Below are positions 53,456 through 62,644 of a stretch of 64,000 bases of DNA, piece after piece. This stretch comes from an uncultured Eisenbergiella sp. (GTDB lineage Bacteria; Bacillota; Clostridia; Lachnospirales; Lachnospiraceae). The notes under the pieces are model-generated. The model was not told the DNA's origin. It was given only the letters and a program-made list of their open reading frames with translations, and ran no database searches. The stretch lies in the NCBI GenBank assembly GCA_947630215.1, contig CANRGX010000002.1, positions 90,371 through 154,370 of the forward strand, given 5' to 3'. The translations under genes were made by a program, and so were the position numbers. Numbering within the stretch: the stretch's first letter is position 1; the number at the start of each line of letters is the position of its first letter.

Positions 53456-54835
53456 ATGGCACAGCTCTGGGGCGGCCGGTTTACCGGGAAGACGGATCGG
53501 ACAGCTTACCTGTTCAACGCTTCGATTTCTTTCGATCAGCGTCTTCTGGAGCAGGATATCCGGGGAAGCATGGCCCACGCGGCGATGCTGGCCAGGCAGG
53601 GGATCCTGACACAGGAGGAAGGAGCCAGGATTTCACAGGGGCTGAACGAAATTTGGGAGGATACCCGGCAGGGGAAGCTGACGATCACGGACGAATACGA
53701 GGACGTCCACAGCTTTGTGGAAGCCAATCTGATCGCGCGGATCGGAGATACAGGGAAAAAACTGCACACCGGAAGAAGCCGCAACGATCAGGTGGCGCTG
53801 GATATGCGGCTCTATGTGCGCGAGGAACTCAGACAGGTAGACGATCTTTTGAAGACACTTTTACAGACCCTGCTTTCCATGATGGAAGCGCACCTGGATA
53901 CCTATATGCCCGGCTTTACCCATCTGCAGAAGGCGCAGCCCGTTACGCTGGCCCATCATTTGGGCGCGTATTTTGAAATGCTGAAGCGGGATCGCCAGCG
54001 GATGCGCGATATCCGGCAGCGGATGAATTTCTGCCCGCTGGGAGCGGGGGCACTGGCCGGCACCACCTATCCGCTGGATCGGGAATATACGGCGCAGCTT
54101 CTGGACTTTGACGGGCCGACGTTAAACAGCATGGATTCGGTTTCCGACAGGGACTATGTGATTGAATTTCTGGCGGCGCTGTCCGTGGTCATGATGCACC
54201 TGAGCCGTTTCGGAGAGGAAATCATTCTCTGGAACAGCAACGAATACGGGTTCGTGGAGCTGGATGACGCCTATTCCACCGGTTCCTCCATCATGCCTCA
54301 GAAAAAGAATCCGGACATTGCGGAACTGGTGAGGGGAAAGACCGGACGGGTCTACGGCGCGCTCATGAGCCTGCTGACGACCATGAAAGGGATTCCGCTG
54401 GCATATAATAAGGATATGCAGGAGGATAAGGAACTGACCTTTGACGCCATCGATACGGTGAAGGGATGCCTGACGCTTTTTGACGGGATGCTTTCCACCC
54501 TGCGTGTCCATAAAGATGTGATGGCAAAAAGCGCGGTGAAAGGATTTACCAACGCCACGGATGCGGCGGATTATCTGGTGGGAAAAGGAATGCCCTTCCG
54601 GGATGCCCACCGGGTCATCGGCGAACTGGTTTTGTACTGTATCGGGCAGGGCAAGGGCATTGAGGACTGCAGTCTGGCAGAACTCAAGGCCATCAGCCCC
54701 ATGTTTGAGACGGATCTGTATGAGGCGGTCAGTCTGAAAGCCTGCGTGGACAGACGGCTGACAGTCGGCGCCCCGGGACGAAAGGCCATGGAGGATGTGC
54801 TGGCCCTTTACCGGGAGTATCTGCGCAGCGAATAA
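53456..54835 (+). CDS. argH: Argininosuccinate lyase
   Basis: This 459-aa enzyme cleaves argininosuccinate to arginine and fumarate in the last step of arginine synthesis. The start gives the conserved [31 protein letters not shown] lies near residue 106, [13 protein letters not shown] near 160, and the fumarate-lyase signature [14 protein letters not shown] near 279. AAAGGAGG precedes the start at 53456. argG is not nearby. asd follows with a 40-bp gap, so they may share a transcript. Confidence 0.98.
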   Translation: MAQLWGGRFTGKTDRTAYLFNASISFDQRLLEQDIRGSMAHAAMLARQGILTQEEGARISQGLNEIWEDTRQGKLTITDEYEDVHSFVEANLIARIGDTGKKLHTGRSRNDQVALDMRLYVREELRQVDDLLKTLLQTLLSMMEAHLDTYMPGFTHLQKAQPVTLAHHLGAYFEMLKRDRQRMRDIRQRMNFCPLGAGALAGTTYPLDREYTAQLLDFDGPTLNSMDSVSDRDYVIEFLAALSVVMMHLSRFGEEIILWNSNEYGFVELDDAYSTGSSIMPQKKNPDIAELVRGKTGRVYGALMSLLTTMKGIPLAYNKDMQEDKELTFDAIDTVKGCLTLFDGMLSTLRVHKDVMAKSAVKGFTNATDAADYLVGKGMPFRDAHRVIGELVLYCIGQGKGIEDCSLAELKAISPMFETDLYEAVSLKACVDRRLTVGAPGRKAMEDVLALYREYLRSE

Positions 54836-54875
54836 ATATAGAAACGACAGTCTGAAACGGGAGGAGACAAAAAAT

Positions 54876-55970
54876 ATGGAAAAGAAGTTGAGAGTAGGCG
54901 TTTTGGGCGGAACCGGCATGGTCGGGCAGCGTTTCATCGCCCTTCTGGAAAAGCATCCCTGGTTTGAGGTGACCACCATCGCGGCCAGCCCCCGCAGCGC
55001 GGGCAAAACCTACGAGGAAGCGGTGGAGGGCAGATGGAAGATGGATACGCCCCTGCCGGAAGCGGTAAAAAAGCTCATCGTTATGAACGTCAATGAGGTG
55101 GAGAAGGTGGCCTCCGAAGTGGATATGGTGTTCAGCGCCGTGGATATGTCCAAGGAGGAGATCAAAAAGATAGAAGAAGCCTACGCAAAGACGGAAACGC
55201 CTGTGGTTTCCAATAACTCCGCTCACCGCTGGACGCCCGATGTGCCCATGATGGTGCCGGAGATCAATCCGGAACATATGGAGGTCATTGCGTTCCAGAA
55301 AAAGCGGCTGGGCACGAAGTATGGCTTTGTGGCCGTAAAACCCAACTGTTCCATCCAGAGCTACGCGCCGGTTCTGACCGCGTGGATGGAATATGAACCC
55401 TACGAGGTGGTGGCGACCACCTATCAGGCGATTTCCGGTGCGGGTAAGACCTTTGCGGACTGGCCGGAAATGGTAGGCAATGTGATCCCCTATATCGGCG
55501 GCGAGGAGGAAAAGAGCGAGCGGGAGCCGCTGCGCATCTGGGGAACCGTGGAAAACGGGGAGATCCGGCCCGCCGATCACGTGTGCATCACCTGCCAGTG
55601 CGTGCGGGTGCCGGTACTGAACGGGCATACGGCGGCTGTTTTTGTCAAATTCCGGAAGGCGCCTACCAAGGAACAGCTCATTGAAAAGCTCCGGACTTTC
55701 TCCGGCGTTCCGCAGCAGCTTCATCTGCCCAGCGCGCCGCAGCATTTTCTGCAGTATCTGGAGGAGGAGAACCGGCCTCAGGTGGCGCTGGATGTGGACT
55801 ATGAAAACGGCATGGGAATATCGGTAGGACGTCTGCGTCCGGACAGCATATACGACTGGAAATTTATCGGTCTGTCCCACAATACGGTGCGCGGCGCGGC
55901 GGGCGGAGCGATTCTTTGCGCCGAACTGTTAAAGGCGAAGGGATATATCACGGCGAAGGCTGAACGGTAA
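54876..55970 (+). CDS. asd: Aspartate-semialdehyde dehydrogenase
   Basis: The 364-aa NADPH-dependent enzyme reduces aspartyl phosphate to aspartate semialdehyde for lysine, methionine and threonine synthesis. The Rossmann motif GVLGGTGMVGQRF is at residues 8-20, the catalytic Cys in VKPNCSIQSY near 155, and the motif GAGKTFADWPEMVGNVIPYI near 188. The sequence resembles the archaeal/fungal-type subgroup that several Clostridia use. The start at 54876 has GGGAGGAG upstream. topB starts one base after its stop. Confidence 0.95.
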   Translation: MEKKLRVGVLGGTGMVGQRFIALLEKHPWFEVTTIAASPRSAGKTYEEAVEGRWKMDTPLPEAVKKLIVMNVNEVEKVASEVDMVFSAVDMSKEEIKKIEEAYAKTETPVVSNNSAHRWTPDVPMMVPEINPEHMEVIAFQKKRLGTKYGFVAVKPNCSIQSYAPVLTAWMEYEPYEVVATTYQAISGAGKTFADWPEMVGNVIPYIGGEEEKSEREPLRIWGTVENGEIRPADHVCITCQCVRVPVLNGHTAAVFVKFRKAPTKEQLIEKLRTFSGVPQQLHLPSAPQHFLQYLEEENRPQVALDVDYENGMGISVGRLRPDSIYDWKFIGLSHNTVRGAAGGAILCAELLKAKGYITAKAER

Positions 55971-58103
55971 ATGGGAAAGCGTTTATTTATTGCGGAAAAG
56001 CCCAGCGTTGCCCAGGAGTTTGCAAAAGCGCTGCAGCTGAACATGACCCGCAAGGACGGGTATCTGGAATCGGAACAGGACATTGTGACCTGGTGCGTAG
56101 GTCATCTGGTGACCATGAGCTATCCGGAGGCCTACGATCCGAAATATAAGCGGTGGGAGCTGCACACCCTGCCGTTTCTTCCGGAGACTTACAAATATGA
56201 GGTGATCCCGAACGTAAAAAAACAGTTCCGGATTGTCGCCTCCCTGCTGAACCGGCCGGATGTAGAGACCATTTATGTCTGTACCGACTCCGGCAGGGAA
56301 GGAGAGTATATTTACCGCCTGGTGGAGCAGGAGGCCGGCGTGACCGGAAAGGTGCGCCGCCGCGTCTGGATCGATTCCCAGACACAGGAGGAAATCCTCA
56401 GGGGCGTGCGGGAAGCAAAGGATCTGTCCGCGTATGACAGCTTGAGCGACGCGGCCTATCTGCGCGCCAAGGAAGACTATCTGATGGGCATCAATTTCTC
56501 CCGCGTGCTCACCTTAAAATATGGGGATTCTGTAAAGAATTTTCTGAAAAAAGACCGGGCCGTGATCTCTGTGGGCCGCGTTATGACCTGCGTGCTGGGC
56601 ATGGTGGTGGATCGGGAGCGGGAAATCCGCAGCTTTGTCAAAACGCCGTTCTACCGTGTGTGCGCCTCGTTTGGGATTCCGATTGCCAAACAGAGCGGAG
56701 CCTTTGAAGGAGAGTGGCGATCCGGCGAGCAAAGCGCATGGTTTGGCTCTCCGCTTTTATACAAAGAAAACGGGTTCCGGGAAAAAAAGGATGCGCTGGA
56801 TCTGGTGGAAAAGCTGGGGTTTGTGCCGCCTGACGGCCAGGCGGGCCCGCAGGCGGGAACCGCGCGCCTGGAAAAGTGCGAAAAGAAACGGGAGCAAAAG
56901 GCCGCGCCCCTGCTGTATAATCTGGCGGAACTGCAAAACGACTGTTCCCGTATGTTCAAGTTGAGCCCGGATGAAACGCTGGGCATCGCCCAGACATTAT
57001 ACGAAAAAAAGCTGACCACCTACCCCAGGACGGACGCCCGGGTGCTTTCCTCTGCAGTGGCAAAGGAAATCGAGAAAAACGTCAGAGGTTTGACCGGATA
57101 TGAGCCGCTGTCTGCGGCCGCGCGGCAGATTCTGGCGGAAGGCCGCTGCGCCAAAATCCCCAAGAGCCGATATGTGAACGACGCGCAGATCACGGATCAC
57201 TATGCCATTATTCCCACGGGACAGGGACTTTTCGCGCTGCGTTCCCTTTCACCGGCGGCCGCCAGGGTGTATGAGGCAATTGTCCGCCGGTTTTTGAGCA
57301 TCTTTTATCCGCCCGCGGTCTATCAGAAGGTATCTTTGACGATTCTGATGCAGTCGGAGAAGCTCCCGAAGGGAGAACGGTTTTATTCCGCCTTCAAGGT
57401 GTTATTGGAGGAGGGATACCTGCAGGTAGCCCGCGCTGCTGTGCCCGGCAGACAGCGGGAGGAGACGGACAGGAAAGAGGAACCGCAGCAGGAGCAGCGG
57501 TGCGACGCTTCTTTTTTGAAAACGCTGGAAGGGATGAAAAAGGGCACGGTTTTACCGGTAGACGGATTGTTCGTCCGGGAAGGAGAAACCTCCGCGCCCA
57601 AACGGTACAATTCCGGCACGATGATTCTGACCATGGAGAACGCGGGACAGTTCATCGAGGACGAGGAACTGCGGGCGCAGATCAAAGGCAGCGGCATCGG
57701 AACCTCCGCCACCAGGGCGGAGATCCTGAAAAAGCTGGTGAACATCGGGTATCTGTCCCTGAACAAAAAGACGCAGATCTATACGCCCACGCAGATGGGA
57801 GAAATGGTCTACGATGTGGTGCATAACGCCATCCGGCCGCTTTTGAATCCGGCGCTGACGGCCAGCTGGGAAAAGGGACTGACCGGAGTGGCGCAGGGAA
57901 GTATCACGGCGGAGGAATATCTGCGCAAGCTCAACGACTTTGTCACCCGCCGGACCAACGCCGTCAAACAGCTGCGCAACCAGACGGCGCTCTTTGCGCA
58001 GTTTCATCAGACGGCGCAGTATTATACCGGGACAAAGGAAAGCAGGGAAAAGAAAAAGAAGAACGCCGGGAGTAAAGTCCCGCAGCGGAAAGGGGAAACA
58101 TAA
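55971..58103 (+). CDS. topB: DNA topoisomerase III
   Basis: This 710-aa type IA topoisomerase has an N-terminal TOPRIM domain with AEKPSVAQEFAKAL near residue 6 and CTDSGREGEYIYRL near 103. The nucleophile Tyr lies in KLTTYPRTDARVLSS near 347. The C-terminal third carries GIGTSATRAEILKKLVNIGYL near 574. It is a cytosolic enzyme that decatenates DNA during replication and repair. No zinc fingers follow, as is usual for TopB. The ATG directly follows the asd stop (TAAATG), so translation may be coupled. Confidence 0.94.
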   Translation: MGKRLFIAEKPSVAQEFAKALQLNMTRKDGYLESEQDIVTWCVGHLVTMSYPEAYDPKYKRWELHTLPFLPETYKYEVIPNVKKQFRIVASLLNRPDVETIYVCTDSGREGEYIYRLVEQEAGVTGKVRRRVWIDSQTQEEILRGVREAKDLSAYDSLSDAAYLRAKEDYLMGINFSRVLTLKYGDSVKNFLKKDRAVISVGRVMTCVLGMVVDREREIRSFVKTPFYRVCASFGIPIAKQSGAFEGEWRSGEQSAWFGSPLLYKENGFREKKDALDLVEKLGFVPPDGQAGPQAGTARLEKCEKKREQKAAPLLYNLAELQNDCSRMFKLSPDETLGIAQTLYEKKLTTYPRTDARVLSSAVAKEIEKNVRGLTGYEPLSAAARQILAEGRCAKIPKSRYVNDAQITDHYAIIPTGQGLFALRSLSPAAARVYEAIVRRFLSIFYPPAVYQKVSLTILMQSEKLPKGERFYSAFKVLLEEGYLQVARAAVPGRQREETDRKEEPQQEQRCDASFLKTLEGMKKGTVLPVDGLFVREGETSAPKRYNSGTMILTMENAGQFIEDEELRAQIKGSGIGTSATRAEILKKLVNIGYLSLNKKTQIYTPTQMGEMVYDVVHNAIRPLLNPALTASWEKGLTGVAQGSITAEEYLRKLNDFVTRRTNAVKQLRNQTALFAQFHQTAQYYTGTKESREKKKKNAGSKVPQRKGET

Positions 58104-58106
58104 ACG

Positions 58107-58778
58107 ATGCTGGAAGAAATGAAAATTACAAGTCTCTATGATTTGAATGAGACCATTGCCGCCGGGCTCTTGGAGCAGGCGGAATATCCCTGGGAGGTAC
58201 TGGGGGAGATCGGGAATTTTATCCGGCAGCTGGGAGCTGCTCTGCCGCAGGATAAATTTGAAAAACGCGGTGAGGACGTCTGGGTGGCAAAGAGTGCCAG
58301 CGTGGCGCCCACGGCCTGTCTGAACGGCCCCTGTATTGTGGATGAGGGGGCGGAGGTCAGGCACTGCGCTTTTGTCCGCGGCAGCGCCATTATCGGAAAG
58401 AACGCGGTGGTGGGCAATTCCACGGAACTTAAAAACGTGATTCTGTTCAACCGGGTGCAGGTGCCGCATTATAATTACGTAGGAGACAGCATTCTGGGGT
58501 TTCGGGCGCACATGGGCGCGGGTTCCATCACTTCCAATGTCAAAAGCGATAAAACCCTGGTGGTGGTCAAGACCCGGGAAGCCCTGGTGGAAACCGGATT
58601 AAAGAAGTTTGGGGCCATGCTGGGAGACGGCGTGGAGGTGGGCTGCAACAGCGTGCTCAATCCCGGCACGGTGATAGGCAGAAATACCAATATTTACCCG
58701 CTTTCCCGCGTGCGCGGCTTCATTCCGGCGGGAAGCATTTATAAAGAGGAAGGCATTCTGGCGGACAAGAAGGAATGA
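58107..58778 (+). CDS. GlmU-like left-handed beta-helix protein
   Basis: The 223-aa protein has an N-terminal helical segment of about 60 residues and a hexapeptide-repeat beta helix (about 70-205). Repeats are visible as IVDEGAEVRHCAFVRGSAIIGKNAVVGNSTELKNVILFNRVQV, with GDSILGFRAHMGAGSITSNVKSD near 130 matching the GlmU acetyltransferase region. No nucleotidyltransferase domain is present, so it is not a full GlmU. It may acetylate a sugar or bind nucleotide sugars; the substrate is unknown. It starts 3 bp after topB. Confidence 0.82.
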   Translation: MLEEMKITSLYDLNETIAAGLLEQAEYPWEVLGEIGNFIRQLGAALPQDKFEKRGEDVWVAKSASVAPTACLNGPCIVDEGAEVRHCAFVRGSAIIGKNAVVGNSTELKNVILFNRVQVPHYNYVGDSILGFRAHMGAGSITSNVKSDKTLVVVKTREALVETGLKKFGAMLGDGVEVGCNSVLNPGTVIGRNTNIYPLSRVRGFIPAGSIYKEEGILADKKE

Positions 58779-58792
58779 CGGTGAAGTTTCCC

Positions 58793-58821
58793 TTGACTTC
58801 ATGGGAAGAAACGTGTATATT
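58793..58821 (+). promoter_or_regulatory. Promoter of the ABC_sub_bind operon
   Basis: TTGACT and TATATT with 17-bp spacing, 70 bp before the lipoprotein gene. The leader is too short for a T-box. Confidence 0.75.
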
Positions 58822-58891
58822 CAATCGTGGAACGGTTCTCGCTTGCACGCTTTAACGCGCAGCAGGACTGAAGGAAAGAGAGGAGAGAAAA

Positions 58892-59932
58892 ATGAAAAAA
58901 TTAATGGCGATTGTCATGGGATTGGCCATGACGGCAGTAACTCTCGCAGGCTGCGGAAGCCCTGCGCCTGCCGGGCAGGCACAGGAAAGCGCTCCTGCGG
59001 TACAGACGGCGGATCAGGCTGCTGAAACGGATACGCAGGCTGCTGAAACGGACAAAACGGTCTATCACATCGGTATCTGCCAGCTGGTTCAGCACGAGGC
59101 GCTGGACGCGGCGACCCAGGGCTTTCAGGATAAGCTGACGGAGCTGCTGGGGGATCAGGTGGACTTTGATCTGCAGAACGCATCCGGTGACGCGGCTACC
59201 TGCGCGACCATTGCCAATCAGTTTGTGGCGGAGGACGTGGATCTGATTCTGGCGAACGCGACGGCGTCCCTGCAGTCCGCGGCGGCGGCCACCAGCGAGA
59301 TCCCGATTCTGGGGACTTCCATTACCGATTATGCCACCGCGCTGGAAATTGATAACTGGACAGGTGTTACCGGCATGAACATTTCCGGTACCTCCGACCT
59401 GGCTCCTTTGGAGGAGCAGGCGGCCATGCTCAACGAGCTGTTCCCCGATGCCAAGACGGTGGGACTTCTGTACTGCTCTGCAGAGCCCAACTCCGCATAC
59501 CAGGCGGATGTGGTGCAGACGGCCCTGGAAGGTCTGGGTTATACCTGTAACGTCTATACCTTTGCGGATTCCAACGACGTGGCGTCTGTGACCACCACGG
59601 CGTCTTCCGAGTGCGACGTGCTGTATATCCCCACCGACAATACGGCGGCGTCCAGCACGGAGATCATCAATAATATCTGCCAGCCCGCCGGTATCCCGAT
59701 CATCGCGGGCGAGGAAGGCATCTGCAAGGGCTGCGGCGTTGCCACGCTTTCCATCAGCTACTATGATATCGGACAGCAGGCGGGACAGATGGCCTATGAG
59801 ATTCTGGTAAACGGGGCTGACGTTTCTGCCATGCCCATCGAATTTGCCCCTACGGTGACCAAGAAATACAACGAGGCAAACTGCACCGCTCTGGGCATTT
59901 CGGTTCCCGACGACTACGTCGTGATCGAGTGA
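58892..59932 (+). CDS. ABC transporter substrate-binding lipoprotein (TrpX-like)
   Basis: This 346-aa lipoprotein has a signal peptide (MKKLMAIVMGLAMTAVTL) and lipobox LAGC with Cys at residue 22, followed by an Ala/Gln/Glu-rich linker containing an AAETDTQ-type repeat. The mature part fits the ABC_sub_bind family: HIGICQLVQHEALDAATQGF near 54, LILANATASLQSAA near 118, VGLLYCSAEPNSAYQ near 196, and AGIPIIAGEEGICKGC near 273. TrpX-type family members bind tryptophan or other small ligands, but the ligand here is not known. The permease and ATPase follow, and a stem-loop separates it from them. Confidence 0.92.
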   Translation: MKKLMAIVMGLAMTAVTLAGCGSPAPAGQAQESAPAVQTADQAAETDTQAAETDKTVYHIGICQLVQHEALDAATQGFQDKLTELLGDQVDFDLQNASGDAATCATIANQFVAEDVDLILANATASLQSAAAATSEIPILGTSITDYATALEIDNWTGVTGMNISGTSDLAPLEEQAAMLNELFPDAKTVGLLYCSAEPNSAYQADVVQTALEGLGYTCNVYTFADSNDVASVTTTASSECDVLYIPTDNTAASSTEIINNICQPAGIPIIAGEEGICKGCGVATLSISYYDIGQQAGQMAYEILVNGADVSAMPIEFAPTVTKKYNEANCTALGISVPDDYVVIE

Positions 59933-59947
59933 TTAAAAAAGGAGAAC

Positions 59948-59979
59948 AACAGCATCGGACGCCTGCGCCCGGTGCTGTT
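59948..59979 (+). other. Stem-loop between binding protein and permease genes
   Basis: AACAGCATCGG and CCGGTGCTGTT form 11 bp with one G-U pair and a 10-nt loop. No T-run follows. Such hairpins often protect the binding-protein mRNA so that it is made in excess. Confidence 0.75.
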
Positions 59980-60037
59980 TCCGTAAGAGCACAGGTTTCT
60001 GACGGTTTTTTACACAGGAAGGCAGGAGGGATACATT

Positions 60038-60976
60038 TTGGGTCTGGAAATTTCTTCCCTGATCAACGCCCTGCCCGGGGCTTGCGCCCAGGGGCTGATC
60101 TGGGGCATTATGGCCATCGGCGTTTACATCACTTATAAAATACTGGATTTGGCCGATCTGACGGTAGACGGCACCATGTGTACGGGAGGCGCGGTCTGTA
60201 TTGTGATGATGACCACTGGGCATTCGGTGGGGGTATCCATGTTCTGGGCCTTCCTCGCCGGTATGGCGGCGGGGCTGGTGACCGGGTTTTTACATACGGC
60301 CATGGGGATTCCGGCCATTCTGGCAGGCATTCTGACCCAGCTGAGCCTGTATTCCATCAACCTGCGCATCCTGGGGGGAAAGGCGAATCAGGCCATCAGC
60401 CTGGAAAAGTATGATCTGCTGGTTTCCCTTCGCTGGATCCGGGGCGTCCCCTTTTATCAGAATACCATTTTTGTGGCGGCGGTGGCCATCGTCATTCTGG
60501 TGGCGATTCTGTACTGGTTTTTCGGGACGGAGCTGGGCTGCAGCGTCCGCGCCACCGGTTCCAATCCCAATATGAGCCGCGCCCAGGGCATCAACACGGA
60601 TTTTACAAAGATTCTGGGTCTGATGCTTTCCAACGGCATTGTGGCGCTCTCCAGCGCGTTTTTGGCGCAGTACAACGGGTTCGTGGATATCAACATGGGC
60701 CGGGGCGCTATCGTGGTAGGACTGGCGGCAGTTATCATCGGTGAGGTGGTGCTGGGCAGGATCCACGGAAATTTTGCATTCCGCCTGCTGGCAGTGGCCT
60801 TCGGCGCGATTGTCTACTATGTGGTGATGCAGATCGTCATGTGGCTGGGCCTTTTGAGCACCAACGACAACAAACTGCTTTCTGCCATCATCGTAGCCGT
60901 TTTCCTGGCGATTCCGTATCTGAAGGAAAAATATTTCAGGAAGGCTGCCGGAAAGGGGGACGCGCAGAATGCTTGA
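60038..60976 (+). CDS. ABC transporter permease (branched-chain/ribose-type fold)
   Basis: The 312-aa membrane protein has about eight hydrophobic segments. The start is probably TTG at 60038, 7 bp after AGGAGGG, because no ATG gives a better fit. It shares the segment ADLTVDGTMCTGGAV near residue 45 and the cytoplasmic loop GCSVRATGSNPNMSRAQGIN near 167 with the ABC_sub_bind partner permeases (TrpY-like). It overlaps the ATPase by 8 bp. Together with the lipoprotein and ATPase it forms a complete importer. Confidence 0.9.
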   Translation: MGLEISSLINALPGACAQGLIWGIMAIGVYITYKILDLADLTVDGTMCTGGAVCIVMMTTGHSVGVSMFWAFLAGMAAGLVTGFLHTAMGIPAILAGILTQLSLYSINLRILGGKANQAISLEKYDLLVSLRWIRGVPFYQNTIFVAAVAIVILVAILYWFFGTELGCSVRATGSNPNMSRAQGINTDFTKILGLMLSNGIVALSSAFLAQYNGFVDINMGRGAIVVGLAAVIIGEVVLGRIHGNFAFRLLAVAFGAIVYYVVMQIVMWLGLLSTNDNKLLSAIIVAVFLAIPYLKEKYFRKAAGKGDAQNA

Positions 60977-61763
60977 ACTGAAGAACATCAGCAAAACCTT
61001 TAATGCCGGGACGGTCAATGAAAAAAGAGCGCTTTGCAATTTGTCCCTCTCTCTCAAGGACGGGGACTTTGTAACGGTCATCGGCGGAAACGGCGCGGGC
61101 AAATCCACCATGCTCAACGCCGTGGCCGGCGTGTTTCCCGTGGACGCGGGCAGCATCTCCATCGACGGCGTGGACGTGACGAAGCTGGTAGAACATAAGA
61201 GAGCAAAGTATCTGGGCCGTGTGTTCCAGGATCCCATGACCGGCACCGCAGCCAGTATGCAGATAGAAGAAAATCTGGCGCTGGCGGCCCGGCGGGGCAT
61301 GAGGCGCACCTTAAAGTCCGGCATCACCAAAACGGAGCGGGATCAGTACCGGGAGCTGCTGAAGATTCTGGATCTGGGGCTGGAGGATCGGCTGACCGCC
61401 AAGGTGGGACTGCTTTCCGGCGGTCAGAGACAGGCTTTGACGCTGCTGATGGCCACGCTCAAGAAGCCGAAGCTGCTTTTGCTGGACGAACATACGGCGG
61501 CGCTGGATCCCAAGACGGCGGCCAAGGTGCTGGAGGTTACGGATCGGATCGTGAGCCGGGACAGTCTGACCACCCTGATGATCACCCACAACATGAAGGA
61601 CGCCATCGTGCACGGCAACCGTCTGGTCATGATGTACGAGGGACAGATTATCTACGATGTGGCGGGAGAGGAAAAGAAAGGACTGAAGGTTTCCGATCTG
61701 CTGCATAAGTTTGAGGAGGTCAGCGGCGGGGCCTTTGCCAACGACCGAATGATACTCAATTAA
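60969..61763 (+). CDS. ABC transporter ATP-binding protein (TrpZ-like)
   Basis: This 264-aa ATPase has Walker A GGNGAGKSTML near residue 39, Q-loop VFQDPMTG, signature LLSGGQRQALTLLMATL near 142, Walker B KLLLLDEHTAALDP near 164 and switch His in MITHNMKDAIVHG near 197. The Asp-Glu-His in Walker B (EHTAALDP) is typical of this subfamily. It completes the importer with the binding lipoprotein and permease and overlaps the permease by 8 bp. A hairpin with a T-run follows the gene. Confidence 0.94.
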   Translation: MLELKNISKTFNAGTVNEKRALCNLSLSLKDGDFVTVIGGNGAGKSTMLNAVAGVFPVDAGSISIDGVDVTKLVEHKRAKYLGRVFQDPMTGTAASMQIEENLALAARRGMRRTLKSGITKTERDQYRELLKILDLGLEDRLTAKVGLLSGGQRQALTLLMATLKKPKLLLLDEHTAALDPKTAAKVLEVTDRIVSRDSLTTLMITHNMKDAIVHGNRLVMMYEGQIIYDVAGEEKKGLKVSDLLHKFEEVSGGAFANDRMILN

Positions 61764-61780
61764 CGCTGCAGCTGCAAATG

Positions 61781-61811
61781 AGTCCTTTTTTGTAAAAAGG
61801 GCTGGATTTTT
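61781..61811 (+). terminator. Terminator of the ABC_sub_bind operon
   Basis: AGTCCTTTTT pairs with AAAAAGGGCT (one G-U) around a short loop, followed after GGA by TTTTT. Confidence 0.7.
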
Positions 61812-61916
61812 CGTGGAAAATATGAGAGAATAGCATCAGCGCATGACGGGTTAATCTGCGGCATTTTGAGCAAATCCCGCCATCCCATACTCTACATACA
61901 GGAAAGGAGTTTTCAC

Positions 61917-62609
61917 ATGATTTATTCACATGAAGTACAGGAAATGTGTCCCGTGGCACAGGGCGTGAACCATGGCGCCGCGCCGATCCCGGAAGAAGCG
62001 AAATGGGTGAAGGCGAGAGAAATAAAGGATATTTCCGGCCTGACGCACGGCATCGGCTGGTGCGCGCCGCAGCAGGGCGCCTGCAAGCTGACGCTGAACG
62101 TCAAGGAGGGCATCATTCAGGAAGCTCTGGTAGAGACCATCGGATGCTCCGGGATGACCCATTCCGCGGCTATGGCGGCGGAGATCCTTCCCGGCAGAAC
62201 CGTCCTGGAAGCGCTGAATACGGACCTTGTGTGCGACGCGATCAATACGGCGATGAGAGAGCTGTTTTTACAGATTGTATATGGCCGTTCCCAGTCCGCA
62301 TTTTCCGAGGAAGGCCTGGCGATTGGCGCCGGTCTTGAGGATCTGGGCAAGGGCCTGAGAAGCCAGGTGGGCACCATGTACGGCACGCTGGCGAAAGGCC
62401 CCCGTTATCTGGAAATGGCGGAAGGCTATGTGACCGGCATTGCTCTGGACGAGGAGAACCAAATCATCGGGTATCAGTTCGTGAACTTCGGCAAGATGAC
62501 CGACTTCATGAAAAAGGGCGACGACGCGGCTACCGCTTACGAGAAGGCCAGCGGGCAGTATGGCCGTGTGGCGGATGCCGTGAAGATCATCGATCCCAGA
62601 AAAGAGTAA
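61917..62609 (+). CDS. Iron-sulfur scaffold-like protein paired with GGGtGRT
   Basis: The 230-aa protein carries Cys residues in MCPVAQ near 10, WCAPQQGACKLTLNV near 49-57, and ETIGCSGMTHSAAMAAEIL near 74. The TIGCSGMTHSAAM segment resembles the NifU/IscU-type scaffold pattern, and such genes are annotated as iron-sulfur cluster assembly scaffold proteins next to GGGtGRT genes. It is predicted cytosolic. It starts behind AAAGGAG and precedes GGGtGRT by 35 bp, with strong coupling in gene order. The true client is unknown. Confidence 0.8.
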   Translation: MIYSHEVQEMCPVAQGVNHGAAPIPEEAKWVKAREIKDISGLTHGIGWCAPQQGACKLTLNVKEGIIQEALVETIGCSGMTHSAAMAAEILPGRTVLEALNTDLVCDAINTAMRELFLQIVYGRSQSAFSEEGLAIGAGLEDLGKGLRSQVGTMYGTLAKGPRYLEMAEGYVTGIALDEENQIIGYQFVNFGKMTDFMKKGDDAATAYEKASGQYGRVADAVKIIDPRKE

Positions 62610-62644
62610 GCAGATCGCGAATATCATAAGGAGGATGTGGACAA

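Noticed and set aside
58779..58891. Tryptophan T-box before the TrpX-like gene
   Set aside because: Only 113 bp, already filled by promoter and ribosome binding site; so tryptophan specificity is not supported.
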